The position numbers and the translations under genes are program-made. Source: Streptomyces aurantiacus (GTDB taxonomy: Bacteria; Actinomycetota; Actinomycetes; Streptomycetales; Streptomycetaceae). Taken from it: 32,945 nt of DNA. The stretch is from contig NZ_LIPP01000130.1 in NCBI RefSeq assembly GCF_001418335.1, positions 1 to 32,945 on the forward strand, written 5' to 3'. Under the pieces are notes generated by a model. The model did not search any database and was not told the DNA's origin. It saw only the letters and a list, made by a program, of their open reading frames with translations. Below are positions 16,438 through 25,008 of this stretch, one piece after another (the first letter of the stretch is position 1; each line of letters begins with the position of its first letter).

Positions 16438-18255
16438 CTACTCCACTGTTACCGACTTTGCCAGGTTTCGGGGCTTGTCGATGTCTCGGCCCAGGGACAA
16501 GGCCGTGTGGTAGGCGAGGAGTTGGAGGGGGATGCCCAGCAGGATCGGGTCCAGTTCGTCCTCGTTCTTCGGGACGACGATCGTCTGGTCGGCCTTCTCC
16601 TGGCGCTCGTGCGCCACGGCGAGGATCTTGCCGCTGCGGGCCTTGATCTCCTCAAGGGCCGCCCGGTTCTTCTCCAGCAGGTCGTCGTTCGGGACGATCG
16701 CGACCGTCGGCAGCGCCGGCTCGATCAGCGCGAGCGGCCCGTGCTTCAGCTCCGAGGCGGGGTAGGCCTCGGCGTGGATGTACGAGACCTCCTTCAGCTT
16801 GAGCGAGGCCTCACGGGCCACCGGGTAGCCGCGCACCCGGCCGATGAAGAGCATGGAGCGGGCCTCGGCGTACTGCTCGGCCAGCTTCTTGATCTCGTCC
16901 TCCTGGGCGAGGATCTCCGTGATCTGGCCTGGCAGCTTGCGCAGGCCCTCGATGATCCGCTTGCCGTCGGAGACCGACAGGTCGCGGGTGCGGCCCAGGT
17001 GCAGCGCGAGCAGCGCGAAGGCGACCGTGGTGTTCGTGAAGCACTTGGTGGAGACCACGCACACCTCGGGCCCGGCGTGCACGTACATGCCGCCGTCGGC
17101 CTCGCGGGCGATGGCCGAGCCGACCACGTTCACGACGCCGAGGACCCGGGCGCCCTTGCGCTTCAGCTCCTGCACGGCGGCCAGGACGTCGTACGTCTCA
17201 CCGGACTGGGACACGGCCACGTACAGCGTGTCGGGGTCGACGACCGCGTTGCGGTAGCGGAACTCCGAGGCGGGCTCGGCGTCCGCGGGGATACGGGCCA
17301 GCTCCTCTATCATCTGGGCGCCGATCATGCCCGCGTGGTACGAGGTGCCGCAGCCGAGGATCTTCACGCGGCGGATCTTGCGTGCCTCGCGGGCGTCCAG
17401 GTTCAGCCCGCCCAGGTGCACGGTGGAGAACCGGTCGTCGATCCGGCCGCGCAGCACCCGGTCCACGGCGTCGGCCTGCTCGTGGATCTCCTTGTGCATG
17501 TACGTGTCGTGGCCGCCCATGTCGTACGACGCGGCCTCCCACTCCACGGTGGTCGGCTCGGCCGTCGTACGGGTGCCCTCGGTGGTGTACGTACGGAAGT
17601 CGTCGGCCTTCAGCGTCGCCATCTCGCCGTCGTCGAGCGTGACGACCTGGCGGGTGTGGGTGACGAGCGCGGCGATGTCCGAGGCGACGAACATCTCCTT
17701 CTCGCCGATGCCGAGGACGACCGGGGAGCCGTTGCGGGCGACCACGATGCGGTCGGCGAAGTCGGCGTGCATCACGGCGATGCCGTACGTGCCCTCGATC
17801 AGCCGCAGGGCCTGGCGGACCTTCTCCTCCAGGGTCTCGGCCTGGGAGCGGGCGACGAGGTGGGTGAGGACCTCGGTATCGGTCTCCGAGAGGAACTGGA
17901 CGCCCTCCGCCTCCAGCTTCTTGCGCAGGTCGGAGGCGTTGTCGATGATGCCGTTGTGGACCACCGCGACCTTGTTGTCGCCCGACATGTGCGGGTGGGC
18001 GTTCTCGTCGGAGGGGGCGCCGTGGGTGGCCCAGCGGGTGTGGGCGATGCCCGTGGTGCCGGCGAAGCGCTTGGGGACGCGGGCCTCCAGGTCACGTACC
18101 CGGCCCTTGGCCTTGACCATCTTCAGGCCGGCCGTCTTCGGGGACGTCACGACGAGGCCCGCCGAGTCGTAGCCGCGGTACTCAAGGCGCTGCAGGCCTT
18201 CGAGGAGGAGGGGCGCCACGTCACGCCTGCCGATGTATCCGACGATTCCGCACAT
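16438..18255 (-). CDS. glmS: Glucosamine-6-phosphate synthase GlmS
   Basis: The 605-aa enzyme makes glucosamine-6-phosphate from fructose-6-phosphate and glutamine, the first committed step to UDP-GlcNAc for the cell wall. The N-terminal class II glutaminase has catalytic Cys2 after Met removal (MCGIVGYIG), RLEYRGYDSAG, and HTRWATHG. Two SIS isomerase domains follow (VKILGCGTSYHAG near 290; FIGRVRGYPVAREASLKLKE near 470) and the end is the typical LAKSVTVE. Its ribosome site overlaps the stop of the upstream 85-aa gene (TAGGAA, 11-base gap), suggesting coupled translation. A second glmS is common in Streptomyces, so this may be one of two. No glmS ribozyme is seen in the short leader. Confidence 0.96.
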   Translation of the reverse strand: MCGIVGYIGRRDVAPLLLEGLQRLEYRGYDSAGLVVTSPKTAGLKMVKAKGRVRDLEARVPKRFAGTTGIAHTRWATHGAPSDENAHPHMSGDNKVAVVHNGIIDNASDLRKKLEAEGVQFLSETDTEVLTHLVARSQAETLEEKVRQALRLIEGTYGIAVMHADFADRIVVARNGSPVVLGIGEKEMFVASDIAALVTHTRQVVTLDDGEMATLKADDFRTYTTEGTRTTAEPTTVEWEAASYDMGGHDTYMHKEIHEQADAVDRVLRGRIDDRFSTVHLGGLNLDAREARKIRRVKILGCGTSYHAGMIGAQMIEELARIPADAEPASEFRYRNAVVDPDTLYVAVSQSGETYDVLAAVQELKRKGARVLGVVNVVGSAIAREADGGMYVHAGPEVCVVSTKCFTNTTVAFALLALHLGRTRDLSVSDGKRIIEGLRKLPGQITEILAQEDEIKKLAEQYAEARSMLFIGRVRGYPVAREASLKLKEVSYIHAEAYPASELKHGPLALIEPALPTVAIVPNDDLLEKNRAALEEIKARSGKILAVAHERQEKADQTIVVPKNEDELDPILLGIPLQLLAYHTALSLGRDIDKPRNLAKSVTVE

Positions 18256-18266
18256 ACAGAACGTTC

Positions 18267-18524
18267 CTAGCCGTAGACGATGCGGCGCACCTGCCGGAGC
18301 GTGAGCTCCGGCGGTGCGACCGCGCGGTAGTTGAGATCCGCCGTGATCCGTTCGAAGATCGCCGAGTTGACCAGGCCCTGAGCCTGGAGCTCCCGGTGGC
18401 GGCGACGGACGTAGTCCTCGGTCGTCTCGTCGAAGTACGCGAGCACGTCCTGGATCACCCGCAGCGCCTCGCCCCGGCTGAGGGGCGAGGAACGCATCAG
18501 GTGATCAACAAGTTCGTCGTGCAC
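18267..18524 (-). CDS. Small conserved hypothetical protein upstream of glmS
   Basis: The 85-aa soluble product (starting VHDELVDHLMRSSPLSRGEA, ending LTLRQVRRIVYG) is helical, charged and has no recognised catalytic motif or membrane segment. GTG 18524 is chosen because AGGA lies 7 bases upstream; the same frame runs further back but has no good start before it. Its stop is 11 bases from the glmS ATG and overlaps the glmS ribosome site. It is probably co-transcribed with glmS, and its dosage may be tied to it. A 22-bp perfect palindrome lies 39 bases upstream. Function unknown. Confidence 0.82.
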   Translation of the reverse strand: MHDELVDHLMRSSPLSRGEALRVIQDVLAYFDETTEDYVRRRHRELQAQGLVNSAIFERITADLNYRAVAPPELTLRQVRRIVYG

Positions 18525-18562
18525 CCGTTGATCCTGGGGTAAAGCGCGGGCGATCGCAAGAA

Positions 18563-18584
18563 TCCTGCCCGATATCGGGCAGGA
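18563..18584. promoter_or_regulatory. Perfect 22-bp palindrome upstream of the 85-aa gene and glmS
   Basis: The sequence centred on cccgatatcggg is self-complementary over 22 bases without a spacer. It lies between the DUF4429 gene stop and the 85-aa gene start. A true zero-loop palindrome is poorer as an RNA terminator than as a dimeric protein-binding site, so an operator for the small gene-glmS unit is favoured. Confidence 0.55.
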
Positions 18585-18622
18585 GGCTGTCGTAACTCTT
18601 GGTGGGACCTGTTCGGGGCCTG

Positions 18623-19543
18623 TCACATCCGCTTGAGGATCGCCCGTTTGGCCAGGGTGAACTCCTCGTCCGTCAGGACGCCGGATTCGCGCAGGTCGCC
18701 CAGTTCGCGCAGGCGCCGCAGCAGCGCGTCGTGGTCGGCCTCGGGGGGCGGATTCGGATGTGGGGCCGGGGACGGAGACGGGGTGAGTTGCTTCGGGGGT
18801 CCGTCCGCCGGGGCCGGGGCCTGGGCCTGGGTCTGGGCCGAGGCCGACGGGTGGGGCAGGCGGGCCTGGACCGCCGCCGCGACCAGGGTCATCAGCGGGT
18901 CCTTCTTGAAGCCCCACAGCTCCACGGCGTTGGGGTCGTACTTCGGCGGAGCCTTCGTCGGCGCGCCCCGCACGGTGAAGCGGAGATGGCCGTTCTCCAG
19001 GCCGACCGCGGGCTGCCACTCCACGGACCGGATGTCGGACAGGGCGATCGAGCGGGCGCCCGCGGCCGATTTGGCCTCCTCCGTCTTCCAGTTCCACTCA
19101 AGACGCACGTGCTTACCGTCGAAGCTCGCGGTGCCGTCACCGGCGGAGACCGACAGGGGCACGGACGGGCCGGGCAGCAGAAAGCGGTCGACGGCGGTGG
19201 CCGGCACCTCGTCCAGGAGCAGCGCGCCCCGTATCTCGTCCACGAAGTACTCGGCGACGCCGTAGCGGTCCGACTCCACCGTCAGGTGGTACGGGTCGGC
19301 GGAGTCCGTGAGCCGGCCGCCGGTCGCCTGGAGCAGCGGGTCCGCGCCGTCGCGCAGCCGGAGCCTGAGCCGGCCCGACCGCCTGCCCTGCTCGAACGAG
19401 ATGCCCGCCAACGCGCCCAGCGGGACGGTCAGTTCACCCAGGGCCTTGCGCAGCAGACCCACGTTCTTGTCGCGGCCCGGCACCAGCCGCAGGGCGTCGC
19501 CGTCGAAGGTCCACGTGCCGTCCCGCTGGATGATTTCCGCCAT
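18623..19543 (-). CDS. DUF4429 protein with C-terminal SHOCT domain
   Basis: The 306-aa protein has two similar DUF4429-type beta domains. The first is MAEIIQRDGTWTFDGDALRL (residues 1-20 onward) and the second opens with GTASFDGKHVRLEW. A Pro-rich linker (about 225-265) then leads to a SHOCT helix-hairpin, LRRLRELGDLRESGVLTDEE followed by FTLAKRAILKRM. SHOCT segments are oligomerisation or anchoring modules. The two folds resemble PH-like domains, but no catalytic function is known. There is no clear ribosome site before the ATG (aatccccctc), so the start could be different or leader-poor. It diverges from the hexosaminidase gene, sharing its 62-bp control region with a DasR-like site. Confidence 0.88.
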   Translation of the reverse strand: MAEIIQRDGTWTFDGDALRLVPGRDKNVGLLRKALGELTVPLGALAGISFEQGRRSGRLRLRLRDGADPLLQATGGRLTDSADPYHLTVESDRYGVAEYFVDEIRGALLLDEVPATAVDRFLLPGPSVPLSVSAGDGTASFDGKHVRLEWNWKTEEAKSAAGARSIALSDIRSVEWQPAVGLENGHLRFTVRGAPTKAPPKYDPNAVELWGFKKDPLMTLVAAAVQARLPHPSASAQTQAQAPAPADGPPKQLTPSPSPAPHPNPPPEADHDALLRRLRELGDLRESGVLTDEEFTLAKRAILKRM

Positions 19544-19574
19544 GAGGGGGATTGTTTCACCAGCTCTGCGGCAG

Positions 19575-19590
19575 AGTGGTCTATACCCAT
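19575..19590. promoter_or_regulatory. DasR-responsive element (dre)-like operator
   Basis: AGTGGTCTATACCCAT agrees at 13 of 16 bases with the dre consensus of the GntR-type GlcNAc regulator DasR (AGTGGTCTAGACCACT). It lies 15 bases before the hexosaminidase GTG and 31 bases from the divergent DUF4429 ATG. DasR would repress when amino-sugar phosphates are scarce. The site type is known from Streptomyces; binding here is inferred. Confidence 0.75.
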
Positions 19591-19605
19591 CCGAAGGGAG
19601 CGCAT

Positions 19606-21201
19606 GTGAGACCCCACAGAACGCCCCGTCTGCTCGGTACGCTGCTGCTCGTGGCAGCCGCCGGCCTCTCCGTGGCCGGCGCGGCACCCTCCGCGCCCGC
19701 CCGAACCGCCACTCCGTTGAGCCGCGTCGTCCCGGCTCCCGCCTCGGTCGACCCGGGCGGCTCCCCGTACCGGATCACCAGCGGTACGCGTATCCGCGTG
19801 GACGACTCGCCGGAGGTGCGCCGGGTCGGTTCGTACCTCGCCGGAGTGCTGCGCCCGTCGACCGGCTACCGCCTCCCGGTCACCGACGACCCGGGCCGCG
19901 ACGGCATCCGGCTCCGCCTCACCCGCAAGGACGCGGGCCTGGGCGCGGAGGGCTACCGGCTGACGAGCGGCAAGGGCGCCGTCACCATCACGGCCCGCGA
20001 ACCCGCCGGGCTCTTCCACGGTGTCCAGACCCTGCGCCAACTGCTGCCCGCGGCCGTCGAGAAGGGCACCGAGCAGCCGGGTCCCTGGCCGGTCGCCGGC
20101 GGCACCATCACGGACACTCCCCGCTACGGCTACCGCGGCGCCATGCTGGACGTCTCCCGGCACTTCTTCACCGTGGACCAGGTGAAGCGCTACATCGACC
20201 AACTGGCGCTCTACAAGATCAACACGCTGCATCTGCACCTCAGCGACGACCAGGGCTGGCGGATCGCCGTCGACTCCTGGCCGCGCCTCGCCACGTACGG
20301 CGGGTCCACGCAGGTCGGCGGCGGGACCGGCGGCCATTACACGAAGGCCCAGTACACGGACCTCGTCCGGTACGCCGCCTCGCGCCACCTCGACGTCGTG
20401 CCCGAGATCGACATGCCGGGCCACACCAACGCGGCGCTCGCCTCGTACGCGGAGCTGAACTGCGACGGCGTCGCCCCGCCCCTCTACACCGGCACCGCGG
20501 TCGGCTTCAGTTCGCTGTGCGTCGACAAGCCGGTGACGTACGACTTCGTGGACGACGTGATCCGTGAGCTGGCCGCGCTCACGCCGGGCAAGTACCTCCA
20601 CATCGGCGGCGACGAGGCCCACTCGACGAGCCACGAGGACTTCGTGGCCTTCATGGCGAAGGTCCAGCCGGTCGTCGCCAAGTACGGGAAGACCGTGATG
20701 GGCTGGCACCAGCTGACCGGGGCGAACCCGGCGAAGGGCGCGCTGGCCCAGTACTGGGGCATGGACCGAACGGGCGCCGCGGAGAAGGAACAGGTCGCGG
20801 CTGCCGCGCGGGCCGGTACCGGTCTCGTCCTCTCGCCGGCCGACCGCGTGTACCTCGACATGAAGTACACCGCGGACACGCCCCTCGGCCTCGACTGGGC
20901 CAGCCTGATCGAGGTGCGCCGGTCGTACGACTGGGACCCGGGCACCTACTTCGCCGATGTGCCGAGTTCGGCCGTGCGCGGTGTCGAGGCGCCGCTGTGG
21001 TCGGAGACCCTCACGACCTCGGCGAACATCGAGTACATGGCGTTCCCGCGGCTGCCCGGGGTGGCCGAGCTCGGCTGGTCGCCCGCCTCGACGCACGACT
21101 GGGACGGCTACAAGGTGCGGCTCGCGGCACAGGCACCGCGGTGGGACGCGCTGGGCATGGACTACTACCGGTCGCCCCAAGTCCCGTGGCCCGCAGAGTA
21201 G
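19606..21201 (+). CDS. Secreted GH20 beta-N-acetylhexosaminidase
   Basis: The 531-aa extracellular glycosidase removes terminal GlcNAc from chitin oligomers or peptidoglycan fragments by substrate-assisted catalysis. A Sec-type signal peptide (residues 1-30, ending around GAAPSAPA) precedes the GH20b domain (about 38-170) and the TIM barrel. The barrel has DVSRHFF, LHLHLSDDQGWR and the catalytic pair Asp336-Glu337 in HIGGDEAH. Aromatic residues MGWHQL, QYWG and PLWSETL line the pocket. GTG 19606 is chosen because gaaggggag-like GAAGGGAG lies 5 bases upstream. The DasR-like element directly upstream suggests induction by GlcNAc or chitin. Its neighbours are glmS and the desferrioxamine genes. 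Confidence 0.95.
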   Translation: MRPHRTPRLLGTLLLVAAAGLSVAGAAPSAPARTATPLSRVVPAPASVDPGGSPYRITSGTRIRVDDSPEVRRVGSYLAGVLRPSTGYRLPVTDDPGRDGIRLRLTRKDAGLGAEGYRLTSGKGAVTITAREPAGLFHGVQTLRQLLPAAVEKGTEQPGPWPVAGGTITDTPRYGYRGAMLDVSRHFFTVDQVKRYIDQLALYKINTLHLHLSDDQGWRIAVDSWPRLATYGGSTQVGGGTGGHYTKAQYTDLVRYAASRHLDVVPEIDMPGHTNAALASYAELNCDGVAPPLYTGTAVGFSSLCVDKPVTYDFVDDVIRELAALTPGKYLHIGGDEAHSTSHEDFVAFMAKVQPVVAKYGKTVMGWHQLTGANPAKGALAQYWGMDRTGAAEKEQVAAAARAGTGLVLSPADRVYLDMKYTADTPLGLDWASLIEVRRSYDWDPGTYFADVPSSAVRGVEAPLWSETLTTSANIEYMAFPRLPGVAELGWSPASTHDWDGYKVRLAAQAPRWDALGMDYYRSPQVPWPAE

Positions 21202-21240
21202 TTGAGGACTGTTAATTGACAACCGGTAGTTGAGTACGAC

Positions 21241-21279
21241 GGCGGGCGCCCCCTGGGACCGTACGTGGGGGCGCCCGCC
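21241..21279. terminator. Bidirectional terminator between hexosaminidase and desD
   Basis: Perfect 13-bp arms, ggcgggcgccccc and gggggcgcccgcc, around a 13-nt loop, between two convergent genes. Confidence 0.9.
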
Positions 21280-21290
21280 TGCTTGTGGGG

Positions 21291-23114
21291 CTACAGCCCG
21301 GCGATCGGGTTCTTGAGGTTGCCGATGAGCTGGAGGGCGCCTGCGGGGTCGGCGAGGTCCACCATCTGTTCGTTGTCGCGCAGCTGGAGCCGGTTGAGGC
21401 AGGACAGCGCGAACTCGGGCGCGAACAGGTCGTACTGCTCGAACTTGTCCGCGAGTTCGGGCGTGGCCGCCTGGTAGTCGCGTACGCAGTCGGCGACGGT
21501 CTGCCAGAAGTCGGTCTCCGCCAGGACGCCCTCGCTCGCCAGGTTCGCCGCCAGGAAGCGGAAGAAGCAGTCGAAGACGTCCGTGAACAGCGACAGGAGT
21601 TTTTTGTCCTCGGGGACGTCCACGCGCAGCCGCTCCACCGCCGGCGGCAGCACCGCTTCGGGGTCCATGACGGCGATCTCCTCGGCGATGTCCTTGTAGA
21701 TCGCCCGCTCGACCGCCCCGTCCTTGAGGACGAGGATGACGTTCTCGCCGTGCGGCATGAACACCAGGTCGTACGCGTAGAAACTGTGCAGCAGCGGTGT
21801 GAAGTAGGCCCGCAGGTAGCGGCGCAGCCACTCCACCGGGGGCAGGCCCGAGCGCTCGATCAGTGCTGCCGCGATCGACCCGCCCTCGTGGTCGACGTGG
21901 ACGAGCGAGGCCATGGTGGCCAGCGACTCGCCGTCCCGGAGCGAGGAGACCGGGCTCTCGCGCCACAGGGCGGCGAGCATCTTGCGGTAGGGGGAGTAGC
22001 GGTCGGTGGCGGCCTCGTACTCCAGGTGCCGGTAGCCGACGGCCGCGCGCTCGCGGATGATCGACAGGCCGGTCGACCTCAACAGCGGGTCGTTGTCGAT
22101 GAGTTGGGCGAGCCAGTCGTTGATGGCCGGGGTCGCCTCCATGTACGCGGCGGACAGGCCGCGCATGAAGCCCATGTTGATGACCGACAGGGCGGTCTTC
22201 ACGTAGTGCTTCTCGGGCGCGCTCCTGTTGAAGAACGTCCGGATCGACTGCTGGGCCAGGTACTCGTCGTCGCCCTCGCCCAGGCACACCAGGTGTTTCC
22301 GGGCGATCTCGGCGGCGAAGGTCACCGTGAGTTTGTTCCACCACTGCCAGGGGTGGACCGGGATGAAGAGGTAGTCGGCCGGGTCGAGGTCCTGGTCGCG
22401 GAGCGTGCCGTGGAAGCGGTCCACGGTCTCCTTACCCAGCTCGCCCCGCAGGAACGACTCGTACTCGATGCCCACGCCCGCCGTGAACGCGGCGCGCGAG
22501 CGGTGCGCGGCCAGCCACACCAGCCGTACGGGGCTCGCGGTCTCCGGCGCGTACGAGAGGTACTCGTGGATGCCGAAACCGAGCCGCCCGTTGTTGGCGA
22601 CGAAGCAGGGGTGGCCCTCGGTCATGCCCGTCTCGATCTCCTGGAAGCCGCTCGTCGCGAGCTCGGCGGAGGTGAGTCGGTGTTTGGTGAGCTTGTAGCA
22701 GGTCCCGGAGAGGGTGGAGGAGATCTCCTCCAGGTAGACCGGCAGCACCTGGTCGCTCAGGCCGAGCGATTTCCGCAGCTCGATGAAGAAGTCCAGTGCG
22801 GCGAGGGGGAGTTCGGCGCCGTCGCGGCTGCGGGTGATCGACTCGGCGTCGACCTGCCAGTGGTCGAGGGCTCGGCGGGTGGCGGTGAACCGGTAGCGGG
22901 TCAGTCCGTCGTCACTGTGGACGATGTACGTGCCCTCGTCACTGGCCGTCGGCTGGGGCGTGATCAGCCGCTCGTGGGCGAACTCGGCGAGGGCCTTGCG
23001 GATGAGGAGGCGGTTGGCCCTGGCCCAGCGGTGGGGGGACAGATGCGCCACGGCGTCGGACAGGGGCACCTGGGGAGGCTGAGGAGAGAGAGGCGGCTGG
23101 GTCAACAGGGTCAT
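21291..23114 (-). CDS. desD: Desferrioxamine synthetase DesD (IucA/IucC NIS synthetase)
   Basis: The 607-aa enzyme is an NRPS-independent siderophore synthetase. It activates succinyl-hydroxycadaverine carboxylates with ATP and joins and cyclises units to desferrioxamine E or B. The IucA/IucC domain (about 150-380) shows EGHPCFVANNGRLGFG, HPWQWWNKLTVTF, and KTALSVINMGFMRGLSAAYM. A FhuF-like C-terminal part contains YDLVFMPHGENVILVLKDG. Length is normal. Its ATG overlaps the desC stop in ATGA, so it is the last gene of desABCD. The terminator at 21241 closes the operon. Expression should follow iron limitation through the iron box before desA. Confidence 0.95.
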   Translation of the reverse strand: MTLLTQPPLSPQPPQVPLSDAVAHLSPHRWARANRLLIRKALAEFAHERLITPQPTASDEGTYIVHSDDGLTRYRFTATRRALDHWQVDAESITRSRDGAELPLAALDFFIELRKSLGLSDQVLPVYLEEISSTLSGTCYKLTKHRLTSAELATSGFQEIETGMTEGHPCFVANNGRLGFGIHEYLSYAPETASPVRLVWLAAHRSRAAFTAGVGIEYESFLRGELGKETVDRFHGTLRDQDLDPADYLFIPVHPWQWWNKLTVTFAAEIARKHLVCLGEGDDEYLAQQSIRTFFNRSAPEKHYVKTALSVINMGFMRGLSAAYMEATPAINDWLAQLIDNDPLLRSTGLSIIRERAAVGYRHLEYEAATDRYSPYRKMLAALWRESPVSSLRDGESLATMASLVHVDHEGGSIAAALIERSGLPPVEWLRRYLRAYFTPLLHSFYAYDLVFMPHGENVILVLKDGAVERAIYKDIAEEIAVMDPEAVLPPAVERLRVDVPEDKKLLSLFTDVFDCFFRFLAANLASEGVLAETDFWQTVADCVRDYQAATPELADKFEQYDLFAPEFALSCLNRLQLRDNEQMVDLADPAGALQLIGNLKNPIAGL

Positions 23115-23716
23115 GGGGTCACTCCTCGGGCTCCTCGGGAGCCTTGGATGGTCTGGCTGCGCCGGTTCAGGAAGCTCTCGCGCGTGCAGAAGGACAGCAG
23201 CGCGCGCTTCTCCGGCTTGTCGATCTCGCGTTCCGGGACGAAGCCGACGGCCTCGTTCAGGGCGTGTACCGCCGTGTTGGTGACGTCCGGCTCGACGACG
23301 ACCCGGCGGGTACGGGGGTCGGCGAACAGCTCGTCCATCACCGCGGTGAGGACGGCCCGGGTGAAGCCGTGCACGGGCCGGTCGGTGGGGGCGACCAGGA
23401 AGTGCATGCCGACGTCACCGGGCTCGGGCTCGTAAAGGCCGACCAGCTCGATGTACCGGGGGTCGTACTTCTCCATCACGAACGCGGGCCGGCCGTCGTG
23501 GCAGCCGAGGTACGCGTGGTGGTGCTCGCTCGCCGCGATGGCCATGTACTCACGCTCCACCTCCTGGAGTTTCGCGTTCTGCATCAGCCAGTACGCCGCC
23601 TTGGGGTGGGTCAGCCAGGAGTGCAGCAGCTCGGCGTCCTTGAGCGGGTCGAGGGGGCGCAGACTCAGCGCGCCGACCGCGCCGACCGTGCCCCTCGTCG
23701 TTCCGGCGGCGCTCAT
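23111..23716 (-). CDS. desC: DesC acyltransferase (hydroxycadaverine N-acyltransferase)
   Basis: This 201-aa GNAT-fold enzyme of the IucB/RhbD-like branch transfers succinyl or acetyl from CoA to N-hydroxycadaverine, making the hydroxamate. The segment [20 protein letters not shown] and [20 protein letters not shown] are the CoA-binding core, and [20 protein letters not shown] is the conserved C-terminal strand-helix. It overlaps both neighbours by 4 bases (ATGA at desB/desC and at desC/desD), so all three are translated together. Which acyl donors it prefers cannot be told from the sequence. Confidence 0.93.
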   Translation of the reverse strand: MSAAGTTRGTVGAVGALSLRPLDPLKDAELLHSWLTHPKAAYWLMQNAKLQEVEREYMAIAASEHHHAYLGCHDGRPAFVMEKYDPRYIELVGLYEPEPGDVGMHFLVAPTDRPVHGFTRAVLTAVMDELFADPRTRRVVVEPDVTNTAVHALNEAVGFVPEREIDKPEKRALLSFCTRESFLNRRSQTIQGSRGARGVTP

Positions 23717-25008
23717 ACGGCGAACTCCTGGAACGCGATGGACTTCTCCACCGGGTAGTACTCGGTGCCGAGCAGCTCCCGGATGATGCAGGCGTTGCGG
23801 TACGGGCCCATGCCGAGGTCCGGTGACGTGATGGAGTGGGTGTGGACGCCGGCGTTCTGCAGGAAGATGCCGCGGCCGGTCGTGTCGATGGCGTAGTTGC
23901 GCGCCACGTCGTGGTTGCCGTGCTCGTCGTAGCGGATGCGGTCGCGCACGGGCCTCAGGAACGCGGGCTCCACGTACCGGTACCCGGTCGCCAGGATCAG
24001 GCCCTCGGACTGCAGCTCGTAGTCCGTCTCCTGCTCCTCCTGGCGCAGGCCCAGTGTGTACGTGCCGTTCTCGTGGCGCGCCGTGTGCAGGGCCGAGTTG
24101 GTGAGCAGGCGGGTGGGGACCGGGCCGCCGAGGTTCTTCTGGTAGAGCAGGTCGAAGATCGAGTCGATCAGCTCGCCGTCGATGCCCTTGAACAGGTTCT
24201 TCTGCTCCGCCTGGAGGCGGTAGCGGGTCCGCTCGGGCAGCCCGTGGAAGTAGTCGATGTACTCCGGAGAGGTCATCTCCAGCGTGAGCTTGGTGTATTC
24301 GAGAGGGAAGAACCGCGGGGAGCGGGTGACCCAGTTCAGCCGGTAGCCGTGGACGTCGATCTCGCTCAGCAGGTCGTAGTAGATCTCAGCGGCGGACTGC
24401 CCGCTGCCGACGAGCGTGATCGACTTCTTGGCCTGCAGCTCGCGCTTGTGCTGCCGGTAACGGGAGTTGTGGATGAAGTCCCCGCCGAGCCGGGCGCACG
24501 CCTCGGGGATGTACGGGGGAGTGCCGGTGCCGAGGACGAGGTGCCGGGCGCGGTACTCGTCACCGGCGGCGGTCCGGACGACGTACACGCCGGAGGCGTT
24601 GTTTACGCCGTCCTCGTACGTCACCTCCGTGACCGTCGTGCCGAAGCGGACGCTGTGGAGCTTCGAGGCGGCCCAGCGGCAGTAGTCGTCGTACTCGACG
24701 CGCAGCGGGTAGAAGTTCTCGCGTATGTAGAACGAGTACAGACGGCCCGATTCCTTCAGGTAGTTGAGGAAGGAGTACGGGGACGTCGGGTCGGCCAGGG
24801 TGACCAGGTCCGACATGAACGGGGTCTGGAGGTGCGCGCCCTCCAGGAACATCCCGGAGTGCCATTCGAAGTCCGGCTTGGACTCCAGGAAGACACCGTC
24901 GAGTTCGTCGATCGGTTCGGTGAGGCAGGCGAGGCCGAGGTTGAAGGGGCCGAGTCCGATACCGATGAAGTCGTGGACTTGCACGGCCGGTTCAGGAAGC
25001 GCGGTCAA
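23713..25008 (-). CDS. desB: Cadaverine N-monooxygenase DesB
   Basis: The 431-aa flavoprotein belongs to the lysine/ornithine N-hydroxylase family (IucD-like). It converts cadaverine to N-hydroxycadaverine with FAD, NADPH and O2. The FAD-binding [10 protein letters not shown] is at residues 16-25, the NADPH site [14 protein letters not shown] at 200-213 and the family motif LILATGYRY near the C-terminus. The start is TTG 25008: GGGAG lies 5 bases upstream and the frame overlaps desA by 17 bases. A start at the GTG encoding V9 is also possible. It is the second gene of the operon. Confidence 0.95.
   Translation of the reverse strand: MTALPEPAVQVHDFIGIGLGPFNLGLACLTEPIDELDGVFLESKPDFEWHSGMFLEGAHLQTPFMSDLVTLADPTSPYSFLNYLKESGRLYSFYIRENFYPLRVEYDDYCRWAASKLHSVRFGTTVTEVTYEDGVNNASGVYVVRTAAGDEYRARHLVLGTGTPPYIPEACARLGGDFIHNSRYRQHKRELQAKKSITLVGSGQSAAEIYYDLLSEIDVHGYRLNWVTRSPRFFPLEYTKLTLEMTSPEYIDYFHGLPERTRYRLQAEQKNLFKGIDGELIDSIFDLLYQKNLGGPVPTRLLTNSALHTARHENGTYTLGLRQEEQETDYELQSEGLILATGYRYVEPAFLRPVRDRIRYDEHGNHDVARNYAIDTTGRGIFLQNAGVHTHSITSPDLGMGPYRNACIIRELLGTEYYPVEKSIAFQEFAV

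Noticed and set aside
18256..18266. glmS ribozyme or riboswitch in the glmS leader
   Set aside because: Only 11 bases separate glmS from the upstream gene, so no leader RNA can be there.
16432..18270. 612-aa open frame opposite glmS
   Set aside because: Mirror shadow of glmS, whose glutaminase and SIS motifs are complete.
19429..22344. 971-aa minus-strand frame across the hexosaminidase and desD region
   Set aside because: It is antisense to the GH20 gene and out of frame with desD and DUF4429, and shows no domain.
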